Program-made: the position numbers and the translations under genes | Part shown: positions 50,367-59,966 of the stretch, piece by piece | Layout of the letters: each line of letters starts with the position of its first letter | How positions within the stretch are numbered: position 1 is the first letter of the stretch | The notes under the pieces: generated by a model | What the model saw: only the letters and a program-made list of their open reading frames with translations | What the model was told of the DNA's origin: nothing | Database searches by the model: none | Assembly (NCBI RefSeq): GCF_022761015.1 | Contig: NZ_JAKWJQ010000002.1 | Span: 186,001-250,000, forward strand | Origin: Humibacter sp. RRB41 | GTDB lineage: Bacteria; Actinomycetota; Actinomycetes; Actinomycetales; Microbacteriaceae | Direction of reading: 5' to 3' | DNA length: 64,000 nucleotides

Positions 50367-51053
50367 ATGAAGCGATGGCATGACGAACTCGGCGTATTCG
50401 ACCTGGAGACGACGGGGGTCGACGTCGATACGTCGCGCATCGTGTCCGCTCACGTCGGCGTGCTGGATTCCGACGGCATCGTGATCGAACGCCTCGACTG
50501 GCTCGTCGACCCTGGTGTGCCGATTCCGCCCGGCGCCACAGAGGTGCACGGCATCACCACGGAGCGCGCGCGAGCCGAAGGTCGTTCAGCCGCGGCCGCC
50601 GTGCACGAGATCGTCGCGGCACTGCGGGCGCTGATCGATCGAGGCATCCCGATCGTCGCGTACAACGCGCCGTACGATTTCTCTCTGCTGGATCGGGAGG
50701 CACGCAGGCACGGCGTGGAGCCGCTGAACGATCCGGCGCCGATCGTGGACCCGCTCGTCATCGACAAGGCCGTCGACAGATATCGCAAGGGCAAGCGCAC
50801 CCTCGAGATGACCGCTGGGCACTACGGTGTGGGTCTGACCGACGCGCACGACGCCGGTGCGGATGCCATCGCCGCCGGCCGTGTCGCCCAGGCCATCGCC
50901 CGAGCGTTCCCGGACGAACTCGGAGTCGAGGCGGCAGAGCTGCACACCCTGCAGGTGGGGTGGTGCCGGGAGCAGGCCGAGGACTTCCAGGCTTACATGC
51001 GCAGGGTCAGAGACCCGGAATTCGTGGCGGTCGGCGACTGGCCGCGCCGCTGA
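50367..51053 (+). CDS. DnaQ-like 3'-5' exonuclease (DNA polymerase III epsilon-like)
   Basis: The 228-residue protein has the DEDDh exonuclease motifs: VFDLETTG (Asp12, Glu14), VAYNAPYDFSLL and HDAGADAIAAG. It is a stand-alone proofreading-type exonuclease. The C-terminal 50 residues add a small helical segment with HTLQVGWCREQAEDFQAY. ATG 50367 seems leaderless, with TAACGT seven bases upstream. The DNA-damage-like promoter motif suggests a repair role. Confidence 0.9.
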   Translation: MKRWHDELGVFDLETTGVDVDTSRIVSAHVGVLDSDGIVIERLDWLVDPGVPIPPGATEVHGITTERARAEGRSAAAAVHEIVAALRALIDRGIPIVAYNAPYDFSLLDREARRHGVEPLNDPAPIVDPLVIDKAVDRYRKGKRTLEMTAGHYGVGLTDAHDAGADAIAAGRVAQAIARAFPDELGVEAAELHTLQVGWCREQAEDFQAYMRRVRDPEFVAVGDWPRR

Positions 51054-51075
51054 CGGCATCCGTGAGCACGCAAAA

Positions 51076-51096
51076 GGCCCCGTCATCGACGGGGCC
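51076..51096. terminator. Bidirectional terminator between exonuclease and L31 genes
   Basis: A 9-bp perfect stem (GGCCCCGTC/GACGGGGCC) with a 3-base loop is flanked by AAAA on one side and CTTT on the other, serving both convergent genes. Confidence 0.85.
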
Positions 51097-51110
51097 CTTT
51101 GCGAAGATTT

Positions 51111-51362
51111 CTACTTGCCGAAGTTCTTGAAGCGCTGGTTGAACTTCTCGACGCGACCGGCGCTGTCGAGGATGCGCTGCTTGCCCGTGTAGAACGGGTG
51201 CGACTCGCTGGAGATCTCGACGTCGATCACGGGGTACGTGTTGCCGTCCTCCCACTCGATCGTCTTCTCGCTGGAGACGGTCGAACGGGTCAGGAACGTC
51301 GCACCGGAAGCGAGGTCACGGAAGACCACCGGCGCGTAAACGGGGTGAATGTCAGACTTCAT
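51111..51362 (-). CDS. rpmE2: 50S ribosomal protein L31 type B
   Basis: This 83-residue L31 lacks the CxxC zinc motif, marking it as the zinc-free type B form that replaces the zinc form when zinc is scarce in many bacteria. The family core is [20 protein letters not shown] and [32 protein letters not shown] precedes ATG 51362. I see no obvious Zur box upstream. Whether a zinc-type L31 also exists cannot be told here. Confidence 0.97.
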   Translation of the reverse strand: MKSDIHPVYAPVVFRDLASGATFLTRSTVSSEKTIEWEDGNTYPVIDVEISSESHPFYTGKQRILDSAGRVEKFNQRFKNFGK

Positions 51363-51477
51363 CAGGACTTCCTCGAAAGAGCGGATTGGTGACTTGACGC
51401 GCCGCCTCGAACGGGGCGCGGAAGCGTGTCGGGCCGAGACAAGCGTCAACGGCCAAAGAAAGAGTTTAGCAGACGAC

Positions 51478-52281
51478 TCAGGCCTCTTCGGCCGCGGCCT
51501 TGGCACGGGCGGTGTACCGGCCGTCGTGGGACGACACCTCGATCGGCAGCCCGAACGTCTCGGTGAGACGCTCGGAGGTGAGGGTCTCCTCGAGGGGACC
51601 CGCCGCGACGATCTTGCCGTTCTTCAGCAGCAGAACGTGGGTGAAGCCTGTCGGAATCTCCTCGGCGTGGTGCGTGACCATGATCATCGCGGGCGACCGC
51701 GAGTCGCTGGCATAGCCGCCGAGAAGCGTGACGAGCTCTTCGCGCGCCCCCAGGTCGAGGCTCGCCGCTGGCTCGTCGAGGATGAGCAACTCGGGATCGG
51801 TCATCACCGCGCGGGCGATCTGCACGCGCTTCTGCTCGCCGTCGCTCAGCGTTCCGAACGCGCGGTCCGCCAAGGCGTCGAGCTTCCACTCGGCCAGCAC
51901 CCGCCTGGCTCTGCGGGTGTCGATGGCCTCGTACTCCTCGTTCCACCTACCGGTGACCGAGTACGCCGCCGTGAGCACGACGTCGAGCACCGTCTCGCGT
52001 TTCGGGATGCGCTTGGCCAGCGCGCTCGACGCGTAGCCGATGCGCGGCTTGAGTTCGGCGAGGTCTGCTTTGCCCAGCTCCTCGTCGAGGATCGTCACTC
52101 CCCCGGACGTCGGATGCGACGCCGCTGCCGCCAACTGCACGAGCGTCGTCTTGCCCGCGCCGTTCGGACCGAGGATGACCCAGCGCTGGTCGGCGGTGAC
52201 CGTCCAGTCCGCCGCGTCCAGGATCGCGTTCCCGTCGCGCACGACAGACACGGAGCGGAGCGAAAGGACGGTGTTCGACAT
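51478..52281 (-). CDS. Stand-alone ABC transporter ATP-binding protein
   Basis: The 267-residue ATPase has Walker [10 protein letters not shown] (residues 37-45), signature [10 protein letters not shown], Walker [13 protein letters not shown] and the H-loop in VTHHAEE. The LSDGE signature and overall form resemble ModF/iron-type ATPases. No permease gene is adjacent, so its partner is unknown or it acts in another process. ATG 52281. Confidence 0.9.
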   Translation of the reverse strand: MSNTVLSLRSVSVVRDGNAILDAADWTVTADQRWVILGPNGAGKTTLVQLAAAASHPTSGGVTILDEELGKADLAELKPRIGYASSALAKRIPKRETVLDVVLTAAYSVTGRWNEEYEAIDTRRARRVLAEWKLDALADRAFGTLSDGEQKRVQIARAVMTDPELLILDEPAASLDLGAREELVTLLGGYASDSRSPAMIMVTHHAEEIPTGFTHVLLLKNGKIVAAGPLEETLTSERLTETFGLPIEVSSHDGRYTARAKAAAEEA

Positions 52282-52357
52282 GCGAACTAGCCTAGGGCAG
52301 CGCGCTGGAGCTTAAGAGCGGACGCCATTTCCTGCGTCTACGCGAGCGGCGTCATCG

Positions 52358-53545
52358 TTACTGCACCACCAACCGCCGGTAGAGCGCGAGCGTCTGGTCC
52401 GCGATGGCCGACCAGGAGAACTGGGTCTGGGCGCGCATCCGGCCCGCCGCTCCCTGCTCGTGTGCTCGCTGCCGATCCGAGACGACAGACGTCAGCGCCT
52501 CAGCCATGTCGGCGACGAATCGCTCGGGATTCAGCGGAGTTCCGGTGCCGTCTGCCGCCTGCTCGATGGGCACGAGCCTGCCGGTCACACCGTTCTCGAC
52601 GACCTCGGGGATGCCGCCGGTCGCCGTCGCCACAACGGGCAGCCCGCACGCCATGGCCTCGAGGTTGACGATTCCCAGCGGCTCGTAGATCGACGGGCAG
52701 ACGAACACGGTTGCCGCGCTGAGCAGCGCGGCGAGCTCGGGCTGCGGCAGCATGCGGTCGATCCAGATCACGCCGTCGCGGGAACGCTGAAGTTCGCGCA
52801 CCAGCTCGGTCACCTCGGCCATGATCTCGGCGGTGTCCGGTGCGCCCGCGCAGAGCACGAGCTGCATGTCGGGAGACAGAGCAGCGGCCGCGCGCAGAAA
52901 GTACGGCAGACCCTTCTGCCGGGTGATGCGGCCGACGAAGATGACCGTCGGCCGATCGGGATCGACGCCCAGCGAGCGCACCAGATCGGGATCGTCGACG
53001 ATCTGCCAGCGCTCGAGGTCGATGCCGTTGTAGATCACGTGCGTGCGTGCCGGGTCGACGTTCGGGTAGACCCGCAGGATGTCGCGCCGCATCCCTTCGC
53101 TCACGGCGACGACGGCATCCGCCGCCTCGTATGCCTCGCGTTCCACCCAACTCGAGACGCGGTAGCCCCCGCCGAGCTGCTCAGCCTTCCACGGGCGGAG
53201 CGGCTCGAGGCTGTGCGCGGTGACGACGTGCGGGATGCCGTGCAGCAGCTGCGCCAGCCGCCCGCCGTGATTCGCGTACCAGGTGTGCGAGTGCACGAGG
53301 TTCGCCCCCTCGACCGCCTGCGCGAACTGCAGATCCACGCCGAGGGTTGAAAGCGTGGCATTGGCTCCCGCGAGCTGTTCGGGAACGGCGTACCCGGTCG
53401 TGTCGGCCTCATCGCGCTGTGCGCCGAAACAGCGCACCTGGACCTCGATCGATCGGCGCAGGGACGCGACCAACTCGGTGACGTGTACTCCGGCTCCGCC
53501 GTAGATGTCCGGTGGGTATTCACGGGTCAAGAGGTCCACGCGCAT
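52358..53545 (-). CDS. glgA: Glycogen synthase, actinobacterial GT4 type (GlgA/GlgM)
   Basis: The 395-residue enzyme transfers glucose from ADP-glucose to alpha-1,4-glucan or to glucose-1-phosphate. It opens with [21 protein letters not shown], whose GGAGVH is the family donor loop. It also has [29 protein letters not shown] and [20 protein letters not shown]. It is divergent from glgC, whose product supplies ADP-glucose; both genes seem leaderless. Confidence 0.93.
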   Translation of the reverse strand: MRVDLLTREYPPDIYGGAGVHVTELVASLRRSIEVQVRCFGAQRDEADTTGYAVPEQLAGANATLSTLGVDLQFAQAVEGANLVHSHTWYANHGGRLAQLLHGIPHVVTAHSLEPLRPWKAEQLGGGYRVSSWVEREAYEAADAVVAVSEGMRRDILRVYPNVDPARTHVIYNGIDLERWQIVDDPDLVRSLGVDPDRPTVIFVGRITRQKGLPYFLRAAAALSPDMQLVLCAGAPDTAEIMAEVTELVRELQRSRDGVIWIDRMLPQPELAALLSAATVFVCPSIYEPLGIVNLEAMACGLPVVATATGGIPEVVENGVTGRLVPIEQAADGTGTPLNPERFVADMAEALTSVVSDRQRAHEQGAAGRMRAQTQFSWSAIADQTLALYRRLVVQ

Positions 53546-53552
53546 GAGGTCG

Positions 53553-53558
53553 ACGCTA
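53553..53558 (-). promoter_or_regulatory. -10 hexamer of glgA
   Basis: On the minus strand TAGCGT ends seven bases before ATG 53545; leaderless arrangement. Confidence 0.5.
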
Positions 53559-53632
53559 CGGCATCCTGGAACGATCTGCGCCAGACCCGGACGGGGTTCG
53601 AGTCCATGCTGGTCGGCGACCTGCGGCGGCTC

Positions 53633-53638
53633 TACTGT
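53633..53638 (+). promoter_or_regulatory. -10 hexamer of glgC
   Basis: TACTGT ends seven bases before ATG 53646; leaderless arrangement. The spacer between divergent glgA and glgC is only 100 bp. Confidence 0.5.
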
Positions 53639-53645
53639 TGGTGTC

Positions 53646-54887
53646 ATGGCGGGCAAGAAGATCTTCGGCATTGTGTTGGCGGGCGGCGAAGGCAAGCGCC
53701 TCATGCCGTTGACGGCGGATCGGGCCAAGCCCGCCGTGCCGTTCGGCGGCCAGTACCGTTTGATCGACTTCGCGCTGACGAACCTCGTCAATTCCGCGCT
53801 GCGTCAGATCGTCGTGCTGACCCAGTACAAGTCGCACAGCCTCGACCGGCACGTGTCGCAGACCTGGCGTCTCTCCGGACTGCTCGGCTCCTACATCGCC
53901 TCGGTTCCGGCGCAGCAGCGGCTCGGCAAGCGCTGGTTCTCGGGATCGGCGGACGCCATCCTGCAGAGCCTCAATCTGATCCGCGACGAGAAGCCCGACA
54001 TCGTCGTCGTGGTCGGCGCCGATCACGTGTACCGCATGGACTTCGCCCAGATGATCGACGCGCACATCGCGTCGGGCGCCGCTGCGACGGTCGCGGCCAT
54101 CAGGCAGCCCATCTCGCTGGCAGACCAGTTCGGAGTGATCGAGGTCGACCCGAGCGAACCGGAGCGCATCTCGGCGTTCCGTGAGAAGCCGTCCGATCCG
54201 ATCGGGCTTCCCGACGCGCCCGATGAGGTGCTGGCATCGATGGGCAACTACGTCTTCGACGCCCAGGCGCTCATCGAGGGGGTGCAGCGCGACGGAGAGC
54301 GTCCCGATTCGAACCACGACATGGGAGGCGACATCATTCCCGACTTCGTGTCGCGCGCCGAGGCAGGCGTGTACGACTTCCGTCGCAATGACGTGCCGGG
54401 CTCGACAGACCGCGACCGTTACTACTGGCGCGACGTAGGAACGATCGACTCGTTCTTCGAGGCGCACCAGGACCTGGTGTCGGCCCTGCCGATCTTCAAC
54501 CTCTACAACAATGCGTGGCCGATCTTCAGCCAGCAGCTCAACTCGCCTCCCGCGAAGCTCGTGCGCGACGTGCGCGGTGCCATCGGAACCACGATCGACT
54601 CCATCGTCTCGCTCGGTTCCGTGATCAGCGGCGCCCACCTGGAACGCAGCGTGCTCGGACCGTGGGCGAAGATCGAGTCGGGTGCGCACGTCGTCGATTC
54701 CGTCATCTTCGACCGCGCGATCATCGAGCCGAACGCCTTCGTCGGCCGGGCTATCCTCGACAAGGACGTCGTCGTGACCGAGGGTGCGAAGATCGGCGTC
54801 GATCCTGAGCGCGATCGTGCTCGCGGCTTCACCGTCACACCGTCCGGCCTCACTGTGGTCGGCAAAGGAGTCCACGTCGTTCCATGA
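53646..54887 (+). CDS. glgC: Glucose-1-phosphate adenylyltransferase
   Basis: The 413-residue enzyme makes ADP-glucose for glycogen. It has the nucleotidyltransferase motif [26 protein letters not shown] (residues 10-35), [20 protein letters not shown] and the fructose-bisphosphate-type region [14 protein letters not shown]-terminal left-handed beta-helix follows. Its stop overlaps the serB start by four bases. Confidence 0.97.
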   Translation: MAGKKIFGIVLAGGEGKRLMPLTADRAKPAVPFGGQYRLIDFALTNLVNSALRQIVVLTQYKSHSLDRHVSQTWRLSGLLGSYIASVPAQQRLGKRWFSGSADAILQSLNLIRDEKPDIVVVVGADHVYRMDFAQMIDAHIASGAAATVAAIRQPISLADQFGVIEVDPSEPERISAFREKPSDPIGLPDAPDEVLASMGNYVFDAQALIEGVQRDGERPDSNHDMGGDIIPDFVSRAEAGVYDFRRNDVPGSTDRDRYYWRDVGTIDSFFEAHQDLVSALPIFNLYNNAWPIFSQQLNSPPAKLVRDVRGAIGTTIDSIVSLGSVISGAHLERSVLGPWAKIESGAHVVDSVIFDRAIIEPNAFVGRAILDKDVVVTEGAKIGVDPERDRARGFTVTPSGLTVVGKGVHVVP

Positions 54888-55546
54888 GCACTGAACAGTC
54901 CGCCTCGTCCGCGCGTTTGCTCGTGGTGCTCGATGTGGACTCCACGCTCATTCATGACGAAGTCATTGAGTTGCTCGCCGAGCACGCCGGCTCGCGATCG
55001 ATGGTGGCCGAGATCACCGAGCGTGCCATGCGCGGGGAACTCGACTTCGGGCAGAGCCTCACGGAACGGGTCGCGACCCTCGCCGGGCTGGACGAATCCG
55101 TGTTCGACGAGGTCGCGCGGCGCATCCGTGTCACGGACGGCGTTCCCGAGCTCGTCGCGGGTGTCCACGCCGCAGGAGGACTCGTCGGCGTGGTCTCGGG
55201 GGGCTTTCACGAGCTGGTCGACCCGCTCGCTTCGACACTCGGACTCGATCGCTGGCGGGCCAACAGGCTCGAGATCGTCGACGGAGTCCTCACCGGCCGG
55301 GTCGACGGGCCCGTGATCGATGCGGCGGCGAAGGAACGGACGTTGCGCGAGTGGGCAACGGATGCCGGTGTTCCACTCACGAGAACCGTCGCGATCGGAG
55401 ACGGCGCGAACGACCTCGCCATGATGCGGGCGTCGGCGCTGTCGGTCGCATTCTGCGCAAAGCCCGCGGTGAGAGGCGCCGCAAGCGTCTCGGTCGACAC
55501 GCGGGATCTCTCCCAGGTGCTGCCACTGCTCGGACTTCGCGGCTGA
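54884..55546 (+). CDS. serB: Phosphoserine phosphatase
   Basis: This 220-residue HAD enzyme performs the last step of serine synthesis. Motifs are [13 protein letters not shown] (Asp17, Asp19), VSGGF (Ser), Lys in AAKERTLR and [11 protein letters not shown]. No ACT domain is present, as in the short form. It overlaps glgC by four bases; serine synthesis with glycogen genes is a known actinobacterial neighbourhood. Confidence 0.94.
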   Translation: MSTEQSASSARLLVVLDVDSTLIHDEVIELLAEHAGSRSMVAEITERAMRGELDFGQSLTERVATLAGLDESVFDEVARRIRVTDGVPELVAGVHAAGGLVGVVSGGFHELVDPLASTLGLDRWRANRLEIVDGVLTGRVDGPVIDAAAKERTLREWATDAGVPLTRTVAIGDGANDLAMMRASALSVAFCAKPAVRGAASVSVDTRDLSQVLPLLGLRG

Positions 55547-55556
55547 GGCTTGGTCG

Positions 55557-56768
55557 TCAGGCCCCTTGGTCCTTCGGGTCGGGCTCGCCCGTGTCACGTG
55601 CTCGGTCGTCGCCGAGCACGTACACCTCGTCTGACTGTTGCTCGATCTCGCGCCCGGCCGCCGGCTTGTCGTCTGTCGCAGCATCGGCGTCGGTGTCGAA
55701 CGGGATGGGCGTGCCTGTCAGGGCAGGACGCGCTGGAGCTCCGGCCTCCACCGTGGCACCGGGTCGCGCAACCCACCGGCTGAGCGGTATGAAGCCGTCG
55801 AGCGCCTCGTCCTCGGTCTCCTCGTCGGTGAACGCCTTCGTGGCAGCCTTGCGCACGCGGGTCTCTTCTCTGCGCTGCTCCTCCGGATCGTCGACGTTGA
55901 TGCGGCGGAACTCGCGGACGGCGCCACGCCAGAGCATGAAGAAGCCGATGAGGGCGAACAGGATCCACTGGATGACGTACGAGTAGTGGTAGCCGACGCC
56001 CTCGGCCGGCGGTGAGGCTTGAACGCGCGCGAGCCCTTGCCCGGTCGAGCCGGGCGAGACGATCACCCCCCAGGCTGCCGAGTAGACGTCGCTGCCGACG
56101 ACCGGTGCCAGTTCATCGAGATCGACCGACTCGATCTGTCCGTTCTGAACTCCGCCCTCGCCGCGCTTCGCCTGGCTCGGTTGAAGGCGGGCGACGACGT
56201 CGATGACACCGGGCGGCGGTGCGGGTCGTTCGGCCGGAACTGTCGTGTCCTTCGACGCCGCCGCGACCCAGCCGCGATCGATCAGGAACGTTCCGCCCGT
56301 GGTGACCTTCAGCGCCGTGACCACCTGGAAGCCGGTCTCGCCGCTGCGGATGCTGTTGCGCACGTAGTACTGATGCGAGGCATCCCATGTGCCGCTCATC
56401 GTGACCCGCCGCCAGATCTGATCGGAGGTGTAGGCGGACCTCGTCGGCAGTGCCGTCGTCAGCGCAACCGCCGGCGCTGCGAAGTTCGCGGCGTAGAGAT
56501 GGTTGTCCTGGGAAGCTCCCTGGCCCCTGTCGAACTGCCAGAGTGCGAGGGCGGAGCAGATCAGGGCGAAGGCGACGGCGATCGCGAAGTATCCGATCCA
56601 GCGCCCCGTGCGCAGGAACTGCCATCCGCTCAGGCCCTCGGTGACCGTGTCGTACACGGCAGCCGGCTTGGCGACGCCACCTGCTGCGGTGCGACGCGAA
56701 AGCTCGGCGTTCCGGCGTGCGAGTGCACCGGTTCCGGGCGTCGAGGTAGCCGTGCTCGGTCCTTTCAT
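55557..56768 (-). CDS. SURF1 family cytochrome oxidase assembly protein
   Basis: The 403-residue protein has two membrane helices (about residues 58-77 and 272-290) framing a periplasmic domain. The SURF1 signature is GRWIGYFAIAVAFALICSALALWQFDR in sense, and FLIDRGWV and YHYSYVIQWILFALIGF follow. It helps assemble heme a into cytochrome oxidase. A 110-residue charged C-terminal tail is unusual and looks disordered. It is convergent with serB across 10 bp. Confidence 0.9.
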   Translation of the reverse strand: MKGPSTATSTPGTGALARRNAELSRRTAAGGVAKPAAVYDTVTEGLSGWQFLRTGRWIGYFAIAVAFALICSALALWQFDRGQGASQDNHLYAANFAAPAVALTTALPTRSAYTSDQIWRRVTMSGTWDASHQYYVRNSIRSGETGFQVVTALKVTTGGTFLIDRGWVAAASKDTTVPAERPAPPPGVIDVVARLQPSQAKRGEGGVQNGQIESVDLDELAPVVGSDVYSAAWGVIVSPGSTGQGLARVQASPPAEGVGYHYSYVIQWILFALIGFFMLWRGAVREFRRINVDDPEEQRREETRVRKAATKAFTDEETEDEALDGFIPLSRWVARPGATVEAGAPARPALTGTPIPFDTDADAATDDKPAAGREIEQQSDEVYVLGDDRARDTGEPDPKDQGA

Positions 56769-56831
56769 CGTGCTCGACGTTAGCCCGCCATGCTGGAGAT
56801 CGACCCCGCCACGACGGATCTCGCCGTCTGC

Positions 56832-57542
56832 CTAGTGACCCATTCCCATGCCGCCGTCGACGGGGATGACTGCTCCCGAGATGTACGAGGTGTCGTCGGA
56901 GGCGAGCCATGCGACGGCCTTGGCGACCTCTGACGCCTTTCCGTAGCGTCCGACCGGAATGGACTTCTTGTACTCGGTCTGCTTCTCCTCCGGCAGCTCG
57001 GCCGTCATGTCGGTCTCGATGAATCCGGGCGCGACGACGTTGGCGGTGATTCCCCTCGCTCCGAGCTCGCGGGTGAGCGAGCGGGCGATGCCGACGAGGC
57101 CGGCCTTCGACGCGGCGTAATTGACCTGGCCGGGAGAGCCCATCAGACCCGCAACGCTGGCGATCAGGATGACGCGGCCGAAGCGCGCCTTGAGCATGCC
57201 CTTCGACGCCCTCTTGACGACGCGAAACGATCCGCCGAGGTTGGTGTCGACAACGGTGTCGAAGTCGTCGTCGCTCATGCGCATGAGGAGGGTGTCGCGC
57301 GTGATGCCGGCGTTCGCCACGATCACCTCGACCGGGCCGAGCTCTGCCTCGACGGCCGAGAACGCGGCATCCACCTGGTCGCTGTCCGTCACGTCGGCGC
57401 GCACGGTCAGGGAACCGATCGGGCCCTCGCCGCTGCGGGCCGTCACGGCCACTCGGTGTCCTTGCGCGATGAATTCTTCGGCGATGGCGCGGCCGATCCC
57501 GCGGTTCCCTCCGGTGATGAGAACGGTTCGGGGCGTCGTCAT
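56832..57542 (-). CDS. fabG: 3-oxoacyl-ACP reductase (beta-ketoacyl reductase)
   Basis: The 236-residue SDR enzyme has TGGNRGIG (residues 10-17), NAGI, Ser129 and YAASK (Tyr142, Lys146), with ETDM in the substrate loop. FabG reduces 3-oxoacyl-ACP in fatty acid synthesis; no other fab gene is adjacent, so a paralogue role is possible. TAGACT lies about 40 bases upstream. It is divergent from the DUF3099 gene. Confidence 0.9.
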   Translation of the reverse strand: MTTPRTVLITGGNRGIGRAIAEEFIAQGHRVAVTARSGEGPIGSLTVRADVTDSDQVDAAFSAVEAELGPVEVIVANAGITRDTLLMRMSDDDFDTVVDTNLGGSFRVVKRASKGMLKARFGRVILIASVAGLMGSPGQVNYAASKAGLVGIARSLTRELGARGITANVVAPGFIETDMTAELPEEKQTEYKKSIPVGRYGKASEVAKAVAWLASDDTSYISGAVIPVDGGMGMGH

Positions 57543-57695
57543 GGGTCAGTCCTCGTGGTCGGGCGAATGCAAACGGAATTCAGTCTAGAGTCCGACCGGT
57601 GGCGGTCCTGCCGGAGGGCGGTCCGACCCGGTGAAAGGCACGTAGTCTTGGGGTGTGGATGGCGTTGGTCACCCGCTACTCCAGGAGCCGCACCG

Positions 57696-58004
57696 ATGAA
57701 ACACGATTCGATCACATCGCTGCCGCACGCCCCAGCAGACGAGCGTCGCGGTCGCATGCTCGAGTACACGGTGATGATGTCCATCCGCGTGCTCTGCATC
57801 GTCTCGCTCATCTGGGTGCGCGGATGGTGGCTCCTGATTCCCGCGGCCGGCGCCATCTTCCTGCCGTACTTCGCCGTCGTGATCGCGAACGCTGTCAGGC
57901 CGCGCGCCGGAGATCCGCTGCGCCCAGGGGCGATCGTGCCCGTCACTCCCCCGGCCCCTATCGACGATCGCACGGAAGACGGCGACGACAAGCCGGCGTC
58001 ATGA
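57696..58004 (+). CDS. DUF3099 family small membrane protein
   Basis: The 102-residue protein carries the DUF3099 core MLEYTVMMSIRVLCIVSLIW with two membrane segments (about residues 22-42 and 45-65) and an acidic proline-rich tail. Function unknown. AGGAG lies eight bases before ATG 57696. Its stop overlaps the ATG of the next gene by four bases. Confidence 0.85.
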   Translation: MKHDSITSLPHAPADERRGRMLEYTVMMSIRVLCIVSLIWVRGWWLLIPAAGAIFLPYFAVVIANAVRPRAGDPLRPGAIVPVTPPAPIDDRTEDGDDKPAS

Positions 58005-58228
58005 CGTTGCTCGACGCGCTGGGCGGTGACCCGGAGGTTCTCACCTGCTCGCGGGCAGGATGCCGCCAGGGTGCGAGCTGGCGGATCGACTGGCGCAATC
58101 CGCGCATCCACTCCGAAGATCGACGCAAGACCTGGTTGGCGTGTGATGAACACGTCGAGTTCCTGCGAGGTTTCCTGTCGTCGCGCGACTTCCCGCTCGA
58201 GGTCAACTCGCTGACCGATCAGCCCTGA
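58001..58228 (+). CDS. Small cysteine-containing protein, possible zinc ribbon
   Basis: This 75-residue protein is conserved in style with small actinobacterial proteins sometimes labelled acetone carboxylase, a name not supported by its size. It has Cys16-x4-Cys21 and Cys48-x2-His51, suitable for binding zinc, plus a conserved RIDWRNPRIH block. ATG 58001 is coupled to the DUF3099 gene. Function unknown. It is convergent with the ABC-F gene, one base away. Confidence 0.8.
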   Translation: MTLLDALGGDPEVLTCSRAGCRQGASWRIDWRNPRIHSEDRRKTWLACDEHVEFLRGFLSSRDFPLEVNSLTDQP

Positions 58229-58229
58229 A

Positions 58230-59828
58230 CTACGCCAGCGCGATCAGGTCGGCGTAGTCCGCGTTCCAGTGGTCCTCGACGCCGTCCGGCAGGATGAGCA
58301 CCCGTTCCGGATTCAACGCCTCAACTGCGCCCGGGTCGTGCGAGACGAGAACGACGGCGCCCTCGTAGTGCGCGAGGGCATCCAGAATCTGCTCACGGCT
58401 CGCCGGGTCGAGGTTGTTCGTCGGCTCGTCGAGCAGCAGCACGTTCGCGCCGGAGACCACGATCATGGCCAGCGCCAGCCTGGTCTTCTCCCCGCCGGAG
58501 AGCACGCCGGCCGGCTTGTGCACGTCGTCGCCCGTGAACAGGAATGAGCCGAGCACCCTGCGCGCCTCGGTCTCCGTCAGGTTCGGAGAGCTCGAGACCA
58601 TGTTCTGCAGCACAGAGCGGGCGACGTCGATGGTCTCGTGTTCCTGCGCGTAATAGCCGATTCGCAGGCCGTGGCCGGGCTCGATGGCTCCGGTGTCCGG
58701 CACGTCGACCCCGCCCAGGATGCGCAGCAGCGTCGTCTTGCCTGCACCGTTCAAGCCGATGATGACCACCTTCGATCCGCGGTCGATCGCGAGGTCGACT
58801 GCGGTGAAGATCTCGAGCGATCCGTAGCTCTTGGACAGGTCGGATGCCATGATCGGCGTACGCCCGCACGGAGCGGGCGTCGGGAACCGCAGCTTCGCGA
58901 CGCGGTCGTCCTGTCGCACCTCGTCGAGGCCGGAGAGCAGCTTCTCGGCGCGCGCGACCATCTGGTGGGCCGCCGCCGCCTTCGTCGCCTTCGCTCCGAA
59001 CTTCGCGGCCTGCAGCTGCAGAACCGAGGCCTTCTTCTCGGCGTTCGCCCTCTCCTTCTTGCGACGCTCCTCGTCTGAGGCGCGCTGGGCGAGATAGGCC
59101 TTCCAGCCCATGTTGTATATGTCGATCACCTGGCGGTTGGCGTCCAGGTAGAAGACCTTGTTGACCGTCTCCCCCACGATGTCGACGTCGTGGCTGATCA
59201 CGATCAGCCCGCCCTTGTAGCTCTTCAAGAAGTCCCGCAGCCAGAGCACCGAGTCGGCGTCGAGATGGTTGGTCGGCTCATCGAGGATCATCGTCTCCGC
59301 GTCGGAGAACAGGATGCGCGCGAGCTCGATGCGGCGGCGCTGACCGCCGGAGAGCGTTCGCAGTGGCTGGTCGAGGATGCGATCCGGCAGCGACAGGTTG
59401 TGGGCGATGGACGCGGCCTCCGCCTCTGCGGAATAGCCGCCGAGTGACTCGAAGCGCTCTGTCAGGTTCGCGTAGCGTCGCATCGCCTTCGCCGCGGCAT
59501 CCGCGTCGTCCGAAGCCATTTCCAACGACGCCTCGTGCATGCCGATCGCGAGCGAGCCGAGCCCGCGAGCATCCAGAATGCGCGTGCGTGCGAGCATGTC
59601 GGGGTCGCCGGTGCGCGGGTCCTGCGGCAGGTAGCCGAGCTTGTCCGAGCGCTCGACACGGCCGTCGCTGGGGAGCAGATCCCCCGCCAATACCTTGGTC
59701 AAGGTCGTCTTTCCAGCACCGTTGCGACCGACCAGACCGATCTTGTCTCCGGCGGCGACGCGGAATGACACCCCTGACATCAGGGTGCGTGCGCCGACGC
59801 GGATCTCGAGGTCGTGCACGGCGAGCAC
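58230..59828 (-). CDS. ABC-F family ATPase
   Basis: The 532-residue protein has two ABC domains: GRNGAGKTT (35-43), LSGGQRRR and ILDEPTNHLD in the first; [17 protein letters not shown] and LLDEPTNNLD in the second. A charged linker lies between (residues 220-310, rich in Lys/Glu). ABC-F proteins act on ribosomes as translation factors or antibiotic-protection proteins; no transmembrane part exists. Start is GTG 59828 or the GTG three codons later. Confidence 0.93.
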   Translation of the reverse strand: MLAVHDLEIRVGARTLMSGVSFRVAAGDKIGLVGRNGAGKTTLTKVLAGDLLPSDGRVERSDKLGYLPQDPRTGDPDMLARTRILDARGLGSLAIGMHEASLEMASDDADAAAKAMRRYANLTERFESLGGYSAEAEAASIAHNLSLPDRILDQPLRTLSGGQRRRIELARILFSDAETMILDEPTNHLDADSVLWLRDFLKSYKGGLIVISHDVDIVGETVNKVFYLDANRQVIDIYNMGWKAYLAQRASDEERRKKERANAEKKASVLQLQAAKFGAKATKAAAAHQMVARAEKLLSGLDEVRQDDRVAKLRFPTPAPCGRTPIMASDLSKSYGSLEIFTAVDLAIDRGSKVVIIGLNGAGKTTLLRILGGVDVPDTGAIEPGHGLRIGYYAQEHETIDVARSVLQNMVSSSPNLTETEARRVLGSFLFTGDDVHKPAGVLSGGEKTRLALAMIVVSGANVLLLDEPTNNLDPASREQILDALAHYEGAVVLVSHDPGAVEALNPERVLILPDGVEDHWNADYADLIALA

Positions 59829-59925
59829 AGGCGTTGTCCAGTTCTGCTCAAAGGGTGGGTATGGTGCGCGATGGCGCCCGTCAAGGGTATCCGACGTACA
59901 CGGACTGTGAGTCCTCTCAGGGCTG

Positions 59926-59944
59926 TTAGGGTTGCCTTACCTAA
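59926..59944. promoter_or_regulatory. DtxR/IdeR-type iron box
   Basis: The 19-base site matches TTAGGTTAGGCTAACCTAA at 15 positions, including both outer TTAGG and CCTAA arms (59926-59930 and 59940-59944). It lies 22 bases before the start of the siderophore-binding protein gene, so iron-dependent repression is expected. Confidence 0.85.
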
Positions 59945-59966
59945 CTCGAACGAATGGGAGATCTCC

